Below are positions 17,785 through 27,191 of a stretch of DNA of 64,000 nucleotides, one piece after another. Position numbers and translations under genes: made by a program. Below the pieces are notes generated by a model, which saw nothing but the letters and a program-made list of their open reading frames with translations, searched no databases and was not told where the DNA came from. How positions within the stretch are numbered: the stretch's first letter is position 1; every line of letters starts with the position of its first letter. Origin of the DNA: Alphaproteobacteria bacterium (GTDB lineage Bacteria > Pseudomonadota > Alphaproteobacteria > Rhizobiales > Rhizobiaceae); assembly GCA_018823835.1 (NCBI GenBank), contig JAHJHT010000011.1, positions 108,568-172,567 on the forward strand, written 5' to 3'.

Positions 17785-19176
17785 CTAGCCCCGCCCCATG
17801 CGGTTCCAGGCGTCGAGCCCGGCGATCTTGTAGGCCTCTGCCAGCGTCGGATAGTTGAAGGTGTTGTTGACGAAGAAGTCGACCGTGCCGCCGAGATTGA
17901 TCACCGCCTGGCCGATATGGATCAGCTCGGTGGCGCCCTCGCCAACGATGTGGGCGCCGAGCAGGCGGCGCGTGTCGAGCGCGAAGATCAGCTTCAGGAA
18001 GCCGGTATCGACGCCCATGATGTGGCCGCGCGAGGTCTCGCGGAAGCGCGCCACGCCGACCTCGTAGGGGACGGCGCTCTCGCGCACCTGTTCCTCCGAC
18101 TGGCCGACGGTCGAGATTTCCGGCACCGCGTAGATGCCATAGGGGAAGGTTTCGGGCGGCGGCGGCAGCGGCACGCCGAAGGCGTGGCAGGCGGCGACCC
18201 GGCCCTGCTCCATCGATGTCGAGGCAAGGCTCGGAAAGCCGATCACGTCGCCGGCGGCGTAGATGTGCGGCACCGTCGTCTGGAAGGTCTGCGGGTCGGC
18301 CTTGATGCGGCCGCGCGAATCCGCGTCGATGCCAACCGCCTCGAGGCCGAGATTGGCGACGGCGCCCGAGCGGCCGGCGGCATAGAGCACCATTTCGGAA
18401 CGGATGCAGCGGCCGTCGGCCAGCGTCACCTCGGCGCAGTCGGGCTTGGACAGTATCTCCTTCACGGCGCTGCCCAGCCGGATGGTCATGCCGCGGTCGC
18501 GCATCTGGTGGATGAAGTCGTCGACGATCTCGCGGTCGACGAAATCGAGGATCGAATTGCGCGGCTCGATCAGCGTCACCGGCACGTCGAGCGCCGAGAA
18601 GATGGTCGCATATTCGACGCCGATGACGCCGCCGCCGATCACCGTCAGCGTGCGCGGCAGCTGGTCGAGCTCCAGCATCTCGTCGCTGTCGAAGACGCGC
18701 TTCCTGTCGAAGGGCACCTCGGCGGGCCGGTGCGGCCTGGTGCCCACCGAGATCAGCGCGTGGTCGAAGCTCGCCTCGCTGTGCTCGCCGGCCTCGGTCA
18801 CCAGGCTCACCGTGTTGGCGTCCTTGAAGGTGGCGGCCGCCTGCATGCTGCGCACCATGTTGCGCATGAACTGGTGCTGCAGCACCTCGACCTCGTGGTC
18901 GAGCGTCTTGTGCAGACGCCGCACGAGGTCGCCGACCGAGATGTCCTGCTTGACCCGGTAGCCGCGGCCGTAAAAGCCGCGCTCGCGCCAGCCCGACAGG
19001 TTCAGCACCGTCTCGCGCAGCGTCTTGGACGGGATCGTGCCGGTATGCACCGAGACGCCGCCAAGCCGCATGCCCTTGTCGACGACAAGCACGGAGTGCC
19101 CGAGCTTGGCCGACTGCACCGCGGCACGCCGGCCGGAAGGCCCGCTGCCAATGACCAGCATCTCGTAATGTTCCAT
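17785..19176 (-). CDS. sthA: Soluble pyridine nucleotide transhydrogenase
   Basis: Flavoprotein that moves hydride between NADPH and NAD+ in the cytosol. I start at the ATG giving MEHYEMLVIGSGPSG (GGGGGACTG before it); an upstream ATG adds 13 poor residues. FAD site GSGPSGRRAAV (about 10-20); NAD(P) site IGGGVIGVEYATIFS (about 178-192). In the usual disulfide position the sequence is VHTGTIPSKTLRE: both redox cysteines of lipoamide dehydrogenases are absent, the signature of SthA. C-terminal dimerisation domain complete (463 residues). Confidence 0.93.
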   Translation of the reverse strand: MEHYEMLVIGSGPSGRRAAVQSAKLGHSVLVVDKGMRLGGVSVHTGTIPSKTLRETVLNLSGWRERGFYGRGYRVKQDISVGDLVRRLHKTLDHEVEVLQHQFMRNMVRSMQAAATFKDANTVSLVTEAGEHSEASFDHALISVGTRPHRPAEVPFDRKRVFDSDEMLELDQLPRTLTVIGGGVIGVEYATIFSALDVPVTLIEPRNSILDFVDREIVDDFIHQMRDRGMTIRLGSAVKEILSKPDCAEVTLADGRCIRSEMVLYAAGRSGAVANLGLEAVGIDADSRGRIKADPQTFQTTVPHIYAAGDVIGFPSLASTSMEQGRVAACHAFGVPLPPPPETFPYGIYAVPEISTVGQSEEQVRESAVPYEVGVARFRETSRGHIMGVDTGFLKLIFALDTRRLLGAHIVGEGATELIHIGQAVINLGGTVDFFVNNTFNYPTLAEAYKIAGLDAWNRMGRG

Positions 19177-19371
19177 CAGTCCCCCGCGCCCCGAACCGGC
19201 TTTGCTGCACCGCAACAGAGTAACGTCAGAAAGTTGACAAACTCAATCGCCGATCGCGCCGCCGGGCTTGACCCTTCCAGGGGTGCTCAACCTTGAAATT
19301 TTACCCGCTTTCCCCATCTCTCAGGCTGAAGCCGGGCCCTCCAGATCGACCGGCCGGAACTGGGAAAGACC

Positions 19372-19842
19372 ATGAACGAACGCACGATAGACGGTGAAAT
19401 CCTCGGCCAGGCAGTGGACGACATCCGCGCCTATGACGGCGTGCGCTCGCGCCGCGTCTTCGCTTTCCTGATCGACTACCTGATCGTCGCCCTGCTGCTC
19501 ATCCCCTTCGGCATCCTGGTGGCGCTGCTCGGCCTCCTGACGCTCGGCCTCGGCTGGGCGCTGTTCGGCATCCTCGCGCCGGTCGTCGCGCTGATCTATG
19601 TCTGGAACACGCTTGGCGGGCCGAACCAGGCTACCACGGGCATGCGCATGATGGGCATCCGGCTGGAACGCCTCGACGGGCAGCCGGTCGACGGCATGCT
19701 TGCCATCGTCCATTCCGTGCTGTTTTGGGCCGGCAACGCGGTGCTGACGCCGCTGATCCTGCTGGTCACGCTGTTCAACGCGCGCAAGCGCACCTTGCAC
19801 GACCTGCTTCTGGGCACCGTCGTCATCCGCGCCGACCGCTAG
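19372..19842 (+). CDS. RDD family membrane protein
   Basis: A 156-residue protein with the RDD signature: Arg in SRRVFAFLIDYLIVALLLIPFG (about 24-45), with the Asp of LID in TM1, and a third conserved Asp in RTLHDLLLGTVVI near the C-terminus. Three hydrophobic segments lie at about 29-50, 55-82 and 113-135. Between TM2 and TM3 is QATTGMRMMGIRLERLDG, a conserved RDD loop. The family is linked to ion or solute stress in a few cases, but no transport activity can be inferred here. It is in the same direction as bpt, 124 bases upstream of it. Confidence 0.85.
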   Translation: MNERTIDGEILGQAVDDIRAYDGVRSRRVFAFLIDYLIVALLLIPFGILVALLGLLTLGLGWALFGILAPVVALIYVWNTLGGPNQATTGMRMMGIRLERLDGQPVDGMLAIVHSVLFWAGNAVLTPLILLVTLFNARKRTLHDLLLGTVVIRADR

Positions 19843-19966
19843 AGGCCGGCCCTTCCCGAAAGGCAGACTTGCAACGCTGGCAAGCGTTTGCGACCATAAT
19901 CCTGTTGAAATTTTCGTGTCACGCTTCAAGGTAGAGCGATTCGTTAGGAGTTGAATCCGGAACTCG

Positions 19967-20722
19967 ATGACGCACCACCCGACCCAGTCGCCGCAGTTCT
20001 TCCTGACCGCGCCCTCGCCCTGCCCCTATGTCGAGGGCCAGTTCGAACGCAAGGTTTTCACCCATCTCGTCGGCGACAAGGCGCCGGAGATGAACGACCT
20101 GCTGACCCAGGGTGGCTTCCGTCGATCGCAGAACATCGCCTACCGGCCGGCCTGCGAACATTGCCGCGCCTGCATCTCGGTGCGCATCATCGCCGACGAA
20201 TTCCAGACGACGAAGAACATGCGCCGCGTCATCCAGCGCAATTCCGACCTGATCGGCGAGATGCATGACGCCGAGCCCTCGACCGAGCAATATTCGCTGT
20301 TTCGCACCTATCTCGACGCCCGCCACCGCAAGGGCGGCATGTCCGACATGACCGTGCTCGACTACGCCATGATGGTCGAGGACACGCATGTCGACACCAA
20401 GGTCATCGAATACCGCAAGCGCGGCCCCGACAGCTTCATTACCGGCAGGGGCACCGGTGAACTCATCGCCGTGGCGCTGACCGACAAGATGGCCGACGGC
20501 CTGTCGATGGTCTATTCCTACTTCAACCCGGAATTCGACGACCGCTCGCTCGGCACCTTCATGATCCTCGATCACATCGCGCGCGCCCGCGCCGCCGGGC
20601 TGCCCCATGTCTATCTCGGCTACTGGGTCAACGGCTCCCGCAAGATGGAATATAAGGTGCGCTTCCTTCCGCAGGAGCACCTCGGCCCCAAGGGCTGGGA
20701 ACGCTACACCGAGAAACCCTGA
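19967..20722 (+). CDS. bpt: Aspartate/glutamate leucyltransferase (Bpt), ATE family
   Basis: Transfers leucine from Leu-tRNA to N-terminal Asp or Glu of proteins, marking them for ClpS-ClpAP degradation (bacterial N-end rule). The 251-residue chain has the ATE layout: N-terminal [16 protein letters not shown] (about 19-34), the Cys-rich [19 protein letters not shown] (about 56-74), and the GNAT-like C-terminal half with [24 protein letters not shown] and [20 protein letters not shown]. Annotation pipelines often call it arginyltransferase; bacterial members with this Cys pattern are leucyltransferases. It stands alone between the RDD and DMT genes. Confidence 0.92.
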   Translation: MTHHPTQSPQFFLTAPSPCPYVEGQFERKVFTHLVGDKAPEMNDLLTQGGFRRSQNIAYRPACEHCRACISVRIIADEFQTTKNMRRVIQRNSDLIGEMHDAEPSTEQYSLFRTYLDARHRKGGMSDMTVLDYAMMVEDTHVDTKVIEYRKRGPDSFITGRGTGELIAVALTDKMADGLSMVYSYFNPEFDDRSLGTFMILDHIARARAAGLPHVYLGYWVNGSRKMEYKVRFLPQEHLGPKGWERYTEKP

Positions 20723-20742
20723 CACCGGCCGTCTAGCTGCCG

Positions 20743-21669
20743 TTGAATCGCAACGGAGCACGCCCAACCTTGTCGGATCACCATAGCGACCACGCCAAGG
20801 GTCTGCTCATTACCGGTATCGGCGGCCTGGCGCTGACCATCGACATTCCGTTGATCCGCCTGTCGGGCGGCGACGCCTGGTCGATCCTGATGCTGCGCGG
20901 CGGCGTGACATTCCTGGCGGCGCTGGTGACCTGGGCAATCTGGCGAGCCATCACGCCCAACGCACCGAAACTCATTCCCGGCCGGCTGGGCTTCGTCGTC
21001 GCCTGTCTCTACGGCCTCGGCTCGATCACCTTCATCACCGCCGTCTACAATACCACGACCGCCAATCTCGTCTTCATCCTGGCGTTCAACACCATGTTCG
21101 CGGCGCTGCTGTCCTGGCTGTTCCTGAAGGAAAAGCTGCGGCCGGCCACGCTGCTGGCCATGGCCGTCATGGTTTTCGGCATCCTCATCATCGTCGGGGA
21201 TTCCGTCGGCACCGGCAATCTGTTCGGCGACGTCATGGCGGCCAGCTCCGCTTTCCTGATCGCCTGCGCCATCACCGTGTCGCGCGCCAGCGGGCGCGAC
21301 ATGGGTTTCACAGCCCTGATCGGGGTCATCTTCCCGTTCGCCATCGCCGCCTTCATGGTCTCGCAGACCGGCTACAACGTCGAAGCGCCCTGGTGGATCA
21401 TCCTCAACGGCGCCGTGGTGACGCCGCTGGCCTTCTTCTGCCTGGCCGCCGGCCCGCGCTATATTTCCGGCCCGGAAGTCGCGATGTTCTACCTGCTCGA
21501 GACCGTGCTCGCGCCGGTCTGGATGTGGATGATCTTCTACGAAGTACCGACGCGAAACAGCCTGATCGGCGGCACGATCCTGGTCGTGGCGCTGGTCGCC
21601 CACTCGTTCTGGCAGTTGCACGAGGGCCGCAAGCGCCGCGCCGCGGCCATGGTCCGCCACCCGGTCTGA
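20743..21669 (+). CDS. DMT-superfamily (EamA) transporter
   Basis: About 300 residues with ten hydrophobic segments in two EamA repeats. The first runs about 20-145 (GLALTIDIPLIRLSGGDAWSILMLRG; the end of repeat 1 is FNTMFAALLSWLFLKEKLRPATLLAM), the second about 155-290. The start codon is TTG: either 20743 or the in-frame TTG at 20770, which has CGGAG 12 bases before it and gives (M)SDHHSDHAKG. No ATG is available before the first helix. Probably an exporter of metabolites or amino acids; substrate unknown. Confidence 0.82.
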   Translation: MNRNGARPTLSDHHSDHAKGLLITGIGGLALTIDIPLIRLSGGDAWSILMLRGGVTFLAALVTWAIWRAITPNAPKLIPGRLGFVVACLYGLGSITFITAVYNTTTANLVFILAFNTMFAALLSWLFLKEKLRPATLLAMAVMVFGILIIVGDSVGTGNLFGDVMAASSAFLIACAITVSRASGRDMGFTALIGVIFPFAIAAFMVSQTGYNVEAPWWIILNGAVVTPLAFFCLAAGPRYISGPEVAMFYLLETVLAPVWMWMIFYEVPTRNSLIGGTILVVALVAHSFWQLHEGRKRRAAAMVRHPV

Positions 21670-21677
21670 CCTCGCGC

Positions 21678-21696
21678 GGCGACCGCTCAGGTCGCC
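21678..21696. terminator. Small hairpin between converging genes
   Basis: GGCGACC-GCTCA-GGTCGCC sits between the stops of the DMT transporter and the CAP lipoprotein. There is no T run on either side, so it is a weak terminator candidate. Confidence 0.3.
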
Positions 21697-21702
21697 GGCG
21701 CT

Positions 21703-22191
21703 CTACTTGGCAAGCACCAGCGCCCAGTAGCGGCGGCCCTGCCCGTCCGTCGCCGAGCCGAGACCATAATGGCCGAAGCGCGGGTCGAGCATGTTGCGGC
21801 GGTGGCCGGACGAATCCATCCACATCGAAAACAGCTTTTGCGGTGTCATCGCGCCATAGGCGACGTTCTCGGCGGCAGGTCCGGCAATGCCGTTCTGCTT
21901 CATGCGGCGGGAAAAACCCTTGCCCCAGCCGGTGCTGTGATCCATGTCGCCGGCGCTCGCCATGAAGCCTGCCTGCTGCGCTGCGGCACGCTCCAGCTTG
22001 CTGTCCGACTTCAGCGGCGGCAGGCCGTTCTCCGAGCGGATCGCCGCCAGGTAGGCCGCGCCCGAACCCGAGGCGCCAACGCCGTTGCCGCCGCTCGGCA
22101 GCACGCTCTGGCAGCCGGCGACCACAAGCAGGCAAAGCATGGCTGCTACGCCCGCAAGCCGCCCCGTGCCCCGTATCGTGATTCCGTTCAT
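21703..22191 (-). CDS. CAP-domain (SCP/PR-1) lipoprotein
   Basis: A 162-residue secreted protein. The signal peptide ends in the lipobox LVVAGC (Cys near residue 27), so it should be lipid-anchored in the envelope. The CAP domain (about 45-160) has IRSENGLPPLKSDSKLERAAAQQAGFMA, then MDHSTGWGKGFSRRMKQ (His), ENVAYGAMTPQKLFSMWMDSSGHRRNML (Glu and second His) and YWALVLAK. These are the usual CAP cavity residues. Bacterial members are mostly uncharacterised. It is monocistronic, transcribed towards the DMT gene. Confidence 0.85.
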   Translation of the reverse strand: MNGITIRGTGRLAGVAAMLCLLVVAGCQSVLPSGGNGVGASGSGAAYLAAIRSENGLPPLKSDSKLERAAAQQAGFMASAGDMDHSTGWGKGFSRRMKQNGIAGPAAENVAYGAMTPQKLFSMWMDSSGHRRNMLDPRFGHYGLGSATDGQGRRYWALVLAK

Positions 22192-22817
22192 TGGCTTTCC
22201 CCGTTCGGACCGCGACTTTCAGCCAGATTGTGGCATTTGCCGGGCGGCAGCGCCTGAGACGTGGACAAATGCCGCCCGCTCATGCGCGCTGTGCCTTGCG
22301 GCGCAAGGTGCCGCGAACGGCCGACAGGCCGTTTCGTCCACACCCCTTCCGACCCGACTACCATGTCGGCAGTTCCTCCTGCGGGAACGCCGGTCATGAC
22401 GGTGATTTGCGGGGAGGAGCCGGCGCTTCGGGGATGCGGCTAACGTGGCCACCGAGCCGGAGGGTTGACCCGGAGTCCCCGAGATTCTCCGCGCAGATGC
22501 GACGGAGACCAGGCGCCCGTATGTCGTTGGCGCCGCGACGTAGAAACCACCGGCGCATGCCGGAAGGTCCGTTTTCCGTGGGGGATGGGAAGGCCAAAGA
22601 ACGCCGGACGGGGCGCGGATGCCGCGCCACATATCCATTCTAGGAAGGCTCGGCCCCGCGCCCCGTCTTCCCGGCCTTCGCAATGCGGATGCGAAGGCTG
22701 ATTTTCGAAAGGCAATGGCCAGATGCGAAGGCAGGCGTGGCAACGGAGGGCCTTGGCCCGAAACAGGCGGCGACCGGGTCTCTCCGGCGCCCGCCCCTGC
22801 AGTGGAAGGGACGCGGC
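22192..22817. other. Intergenic region rich in inverted repeats
   Basis: 626 bases between the CAP lipoprotein start and the RND permease stop with no credible gene. It contains several hairpins: 22294-22308 (CCTTGC/GCAAGG), a large two-part stem spanning 22589-22679 (12-bp perfect inner arms at 22607-22618 and 22656-22667), and 22675-22697 (CCTTCGCA/TGCGAAGG). No known RNA family or riboswitch core was recognised. It resembles palindromic intergenic repeat elements of rhizobia, but copy number cannot be judged from one window. Confidence 0.55.
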
Positions 22818-25800
22818 CTATTCGGCCGCGACCGGGTATTCTTCCTTCGGCTTCGGCAAATGGTGCACTTCGGCCGCGTGCTCTTCCGCGCCCGGCTCGT
22901 CCACCGCGTTCGGCCGCACCAGCCAGCGCCACAGCCTCGACGTGCCGATGGCGGCATCGTCCATGATCGTGAAGAAGGACGGCACGAAGATCAGCGACAG
23001 GAAGGTCGAGACCAGCAGGCCGCCGATCACCGCGGTCGCCATCGGCGCGCGGAACTCGCCGCCGTCGCCGAGCGCCATCGCCGCCGGCACCATGCCGGCC
23101 GACATGGCGATCGTGGTCATCACGATCGGCCGCGCGCGCTTGCGGCCGGCATCGATGATGGCGTCCTTGCGCGGCACGCCCATCTTGATCTCCTCGATGG
23201 CGAAATCGACCAGCATGATGGCGTTCTTGGTGACGATGCCCATCAGCATCAGGATACCGATCACCACCGGCATGGAGACCGCCGAATTGGTCAGCCACAG
23301 CGCCGCCACCACGCCGCCGACGGCAAGCGGCAGCGAGCCCAGGATGGTGAAGGAGTGGAACACCGAGCCGAACAGCAGGATCAGCACAACCAGCACCAGC
23401 ATCAGGCCGGTCGACATTGCGGTGGCAAAGCCCGCGAAGACCTCGCCCATGACCTCGGCGTCGCCGGTTTCCTGGATGCGCGTGCCGGCCGGCATTTCCT
23501 TGACCGCCGGCAGCTGCCAGACAGTCGCCAGGCCCTCGCTGAGCTCGGCGCCGGGCGCCATGTCGGCGCTGATGACGACGCGGCGCTCGCGGTTGAAGCG
23601 GGCGATCGACGACGGGCCCTGCCCGAAGCGGATCGTGGCGACCGATGAAAGCGGCACGGTGACGCCGGACGGCGAGGTCACCGGAAGCTGGCTGACCACG
23701 TCGATGTCGTCGCGCGCCGCCTCGTTGAGCTGCACGCGGATCGGGATCTGGCGGTCGCCCTCGGTGAATTTCGCCAGATTAGCGTCGATGTCGCCGATGG
23801 TGGCGACGCGCAGCGTCTCCGAGATCGTCGCCGTCGAGATGCCGAGCTCGGCAAGCCGTGCCAGGTCGGGCTCGATGACCACTTCCGGCCGGTCGAGCGC
23901 GGCATTGGAGCTGACGGCGCGGAACTGGCCGGTCGCCGTCATCTCGCTCTGGATCTTGCGCGCCTGCTCGTCGAGCAGCTTGCCGTCGGTGCCCATGACG
24001 CCGAAGGCCAGCGCCCGCTCGCCGCGGTCGTTGACGAAATACGCGCGCAGGTCCGGCACGGTCTCCATCCTGGCGAGCAGGATCTCCTCGATCTCGTGCT
24101 GCGGCAGGTCGCGCTCGGACTTGTGCTTGAGGTCGGCGACGATGGTGGCGCGCCGTGGCTCGAGCGTGCCGGTCGGGCTGGAGCCGCCGATGACGTAGAC
24201 GTTTTCGACCTCGGGCACTTCGCGCATCAGCGCCGTCACCTCGTCGGTGGTCTCGCGCGTGTCCTCGAGCCGGCTGCCGGGCGGCAGTTCGAGCGAGAAG
24301 ATGATGCGGCTGGCGTCCTCGCGCGGGATGAAGCCCGACGGCAGGAAACCCATCGCGTAGATCGACCCGGCGAAGAAGAGGATGCCGGCTGCGAGGGTCA
24401 CCCAGCGAAAGCGCAGGCTGCCGCGCAGCAGCCATTCATAGCCGCGCATCGCCATGCCGGGCTTCGGCTCGCTATGGCCATGGCTGCGCAGGAAGTAAGC
24501 CGCCATCATCGGCGTGATGAGGCGGGCGACCAGCAGCGAGAAGAACACGGCGACCGCGACGGTCAGGCCGAACTGCTTGAAATATTGCCCGGCAACGCCG
24601 CTCATGAAGGACACCGGCGCGAAGACGGCCATGATGGTGGCAGAGATCGCGATGACCGCGAGGCCGATCTCGTCGGCCGCCTCGAGGGCGGCGCGGTAAG
24701 GCGTCTTGCCCATCTTGATGTGCCGGACGATGTTCTCGATCTCGACGATCGCGTCATCGACGAGGATACCGACCACCAGCGTGATGCCGAGCAGGCTGAC
24801 GAGATTCAGCGAAAAGCCCATCATGTTGAGGGCCCAGAAGGTCGGGATGATCGACAGCGGCAGTGCGACGGCCGAGACCAGGGTCGCCCTGATGTCGCGC
24901 AGGAAGATCAGCACCACGATCACCGACAGCACGGCGCCCTCGATCAGCGTTTCCATCGCGGAGTCGTAGTTGCCCTCGGTGTAGCTCACCGAATCGTCGA
25001 CCTTGCCGATCGAGACGTCGGCATATTCCTGCTGCAGTTCTGCGACGGCTCCCTCGACCCGGCTGGCCACCTCGACATCGCTTTCGCCCTTGCCGCGGAA
25101 GACGCCGAAGGACACCACGGTCTGGTTGTTGACCCTGGCGAAGGATTTCGGCTTCTCCCAGGAATCGGTCACCGTGGCGATGTCGGACAGCCGCACCTTG
25201 CGGCCGCCCGAGAGCGGGATTTCGAGCGCCTCGAGGTCGGAGACCTTTTCGGCGCCGCCGAGCGTGCGGATCGACTGGTCGCGGCCGCCGAAATCGGCAC
25301 TGCCGCCGGTCATGTCGGCATTGACCGAACGCAACGCGCGGTTGACGTCGCTGGCCGTCACGCCAAGCGCGATCAGCCGGTCGGGATCGATCTCGACCTT
25401 GATCTCGCGCGTCACGCCGCCATTGCGGTCGACGCGGGCGACGCCCTTCAGGCCCTGCAGCTTGCGGATGACCGTGTCGTCGACGAACCAGGACAGTTCC
25501 TCGAGCGTCATGGCGGGCGCGGAGACGGCGTAGGTAACGATCGCCTGGCCTTCGACGTCGATCCTGCTGACGATCGGCTCGTCGGCGGTCGCCGGCAGGT
25601 CGGAACGGATGCGTTCGATGGCATCCTTGACGTCGTTGACGGCGGTCTGCGTCTCGACCTCGAGACGGAATTCCACCACGGTCTGCGAGTTGCCCTCGGT
25701 CAGCGTCGAGATGACGTTCTTGACGCCGCTGATGTTGGCGACGGCGTCCTCGACGCGCTTGGTGACCTGCGTCTCAAGTTCGCTGGGCGCCACGCCCGGA

Positions 25801-25958
25801 TCGATCACCGTTACCGAGACAAGCGGGATGTCGATATTGGGAAAGCGCGTGATCGGCAGCTTCGAAAAGCTCATCAGGCCGAGCGCCATCAACACGATGA
25901 ACAGCAGGATCGGCGGAACCGGGTTGCGGATCGACCAGGCGGAGAAGTTCCAGTTCAC
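22818..25958 (-). CDS. RND-family efflux permease
   Basis: A 1046-residue inner-membrane proton/drug antiporter. Layout: TM1 (about 12-31), first periplasmic porter loop to about 330, TM2-6, TM7, second porter loop and TM8-12. The TM4 relay LVVGILVDDAIVEIENIV has the conserved Asp-Asp pair, and TM10 has MGIVTKNAIMLVDFA with the Lys. The N-terminus MNWNFSAWSIRNPVPPILLF and the early PGVAPSELETQVTKRVEDAV are typical of rhizobial multidrug RND permeases. Its ATG overlaps the upstream membrane-fusion gene (25955-25958). No outer-membrane channel gene is adjacent, so a shared TolC-like channel is expected. Confidence 0.93.
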   Translation of the reverse strand: MNWNFSAWSIRNPVPPILLFIVLMALGLMSFSKLPITRFPNIDIPLVSVTVIDPGVAPSELETQVTKRVEDAVANISGVKNVISTLTEGNSQTVVEFRLEVETQTAVNDVKDAIERIRSDLPATADEPIVSRIDVEGQAIVTYAVSAPAMTLEELSWFVDDTVIRKLQGLKGVARVDRNGGVTREIKVEIDPDRLIALGVTASDVNRALRSVNADMTGGSADFGGRDQSIRTLGGAEKVSDLEALEIPLSGGRKVRLSDIATVTDSWEKPKSFARVNNQTVVSFGVFRGKGESDVEVASRVEGAVAELQQEYADVSIGKVDDSVSYTEGNYDSAMETLIEGAVLSVIVVLIFLRDIRATLVSAVALPLSIIPTFWALNMMGFSLNLVSLLGITLVVGILVDDAIVEIENIVRHIKMGKTPYRAALEAADEIGLAVIAISATIMAVFAPVSFMSGVAGQYFKQFGLTVAVAVFFSLLVARLITPMMAAYFLRSHGHSEPKPGMAMRGYEWLLRGSLRFRWVTLAAGILFFAGSIYAMGFLPSGFIPREDASRIIFSLELPPGSRLEDTRETTDEVTALMREVPEVENVYVIGGSSPTGTLEPRRATIVADLKHKSERDLPQHEIEEILLARMETVPDLRAYFVNDRGERALAFGVMGTDGKLLDEQARKIQSEMTATGQFRAVSSNAALDRPEVVIEPDLARLAELGISTATISETLRVATIGDIDANLAKFTEGDRQIPIRVQLNEAARDDIDVVSQLPVTSPSGVTVPLSSVATIRFGQGPSSIARFNRERRVVISADMAPGAELSEGLATVWQLPAVKEMPAGTRIQETGDAEVMGEVFAGFATAMSTGLMLVLVVLILLFGSVFHSFTILGSLPLAVGGVVAALWLTNSAVSMPVVIGILMLMGIVTKNAIMLVDFAIEEIKMGVPRKDAIIDAGRKRARPIVMTTIAMSAGMVPAAMALGDGGEFRAPMATAVIGGLLVSTFLSLIFVPSFFTIMDDAAIGTSRLWRWLVRPNAVDEPGAEEHAAEVHHLPKPKEEYPVAAE

Positions 25959-27166
25959 GGCTTGATGGCTCCCGTGTTTTCGTCACGCACTGGCGTCACC
26001 ATGTCGCCGTCGGCAACGAAGGTGCCGGCGCGCGAGACGACTTCCTGGCCGGCCGACAGGCCCGCCACGATCTCGACAAAGCCGCTGGCGCGGGGGCCGA
26101 GCGTGACCGGTACGGTCGTGATCCGGCCGTCCTCGACAAGCTGCAGGAAGGCATCCTCGCCGACATACATCACCGCAGATGTCGGAACCGCGATGCCTTC
26201 GCGGCGAAACAGCTCTATCTCGCCGCGCGCAAAGGTGCCCGGACGAGCCTCGGAACCGGGCGCCAGCGAGATGCGGATGGAGCCGAGCCGCGAAGCCCTG
26301 TCGACCTCGGGTGAAATCCTGCGGATCTCGCCCGCCACGCCGTCATCGGCGCCGGCGATCGCCACCTCGGCCTTCAGTCCCTTGGAGAGGCTTGGCAGGT
26401 CGGTCTCGGCGACATTGGCCGCCAGTTCGAAGTCGGTATCGATGGCGATGCGGAAGAGCGGGCCGCTGCCCGGCATGACGACGCCGCCAAGCGTGGCATC
26501 GCGCGCCAGGATGAGGCCGTCAGCCGGGGCGCGCAGGTCGGTCTTTTCGATCTGGACCATGACGTTGCGCTTCTGCGCGTCGACCACGCCAAGCTGGGCT
26601 TCGCTGGCGGTCGCGGCCTTCTTGGCTGAATCGAGCCTGGCCCGCGCGCTATCCAGCGCATTCACAGCATTGTCGCGTTGCGCGTCGGTGGCAACGCCCT
26701 TGAGCTGCAGGGCCTTGGCGCGCTCCAGCGCTTCCTCGGCCTGCCGGACGGCCACCTCGGCATCGCCGATCTGGGCCTGCATCTGCGCGATGTTGGCTTC
26801 GGCCTGGGCGCGGGTCGCTTCCATCTGGGCAAGCTGCGTGTCGAGCATGGATCGGTCGAGGACTGCCAGGATGTCGCCCTTCTTGACCGTGTCGCCGATG
26901 TCAGCATTGAGCGCCAGCACCGTCAGCCCGTTGAGATCGGTGCCGACGGCCGCCTCCTCGCGGGCCACGATCGTGCCGTTGACCGAAAGGCGCTCGACGA
27001 GTTCGCGCTTTTCAGCGGCGACGACACGGATCGCCGGTGGCGTCTGCTCCTTGACCGTCTCGGCATCGGCGGCGAGCGCCATGGAGGGCAGCGCGACCAG
27101 AAATCCGCCTGCCAGTGTCACAGCCGCAAACAGCAGCGCTCGTGATTTGCAATCGCTCATCATCAT
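25955..27166 (-). CDS. RND efflux periplasmic adaptor (membrane fusion protein)
   Basis: About 403 residues, starting at one of three consecutive ATG codons (27166, 27163 or 27160); a longer frame upstream is Arg/Cys-rich and not credible. The signal peptide ends near ALAADAE. Lipoyl half VAEKRELVERLSVNGTIVAREEAAVG is followed by a long coiled hairpin (about 115-195, heptad-like AQMEATRAQAEANIAQMQAQIGDAE), then the second lipoyl half DLRAPADGLILARDATLGGVV, beta-barrel and membrane-proximal parts. It joins the permease to the outer-membrane channel. Lies between the tetR gene and the permease in one operon. Confidence 0.9.
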   Translation of the reverse strand: MMMSDCKSRALLFAAVTLAGGFLVALPSMALAADAETVKEQTPPAIRVVAAEKRELVERLSVNGTIVAREEAAVGTDLNGLTVLALNADIGDTVKKGDILAVLDRSMLDTQLAQMEATRAQAEANIAQMQAQIGDAEVAVRQAEEALERAKALQLKGVATDAQRDNAVNALDSARARLDSAKKAATASEAQLGVVDAQKRNVMVQIEKTDLRAPADGLILARDATLGGVVMPGSGPLFRIAIDTDFELAANVAETDLPSLSKGLKAEVAIAGADDGVAGEIRRISPEVDRASRLGSIRISLAPGSEARPGTFARGEIELFRREGIAVPTSAVMYVGEDAFLQLVEDGRITTVPVTLGPRASGFVEIVAGLSAGQEVVSRAGTFVADGDMVTPVRDENTGAIKP

Positions 27167-27191
27167 CTCGTGGTTATGGCCGGCGAACCGG

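Noticed and set aside
20743..20769. First TTG as definite start of the DMT gene
   Set aside because: A second in-frame TTG at 20770 has a better-placed GGAG; the exact start is left open.
22192..22817. Minus-strand Arg/Pro/Gly-rich frames in the gap after the RND gene
   Set aside because: No start signal, composition of GC noise, and they run through inverted repeats.
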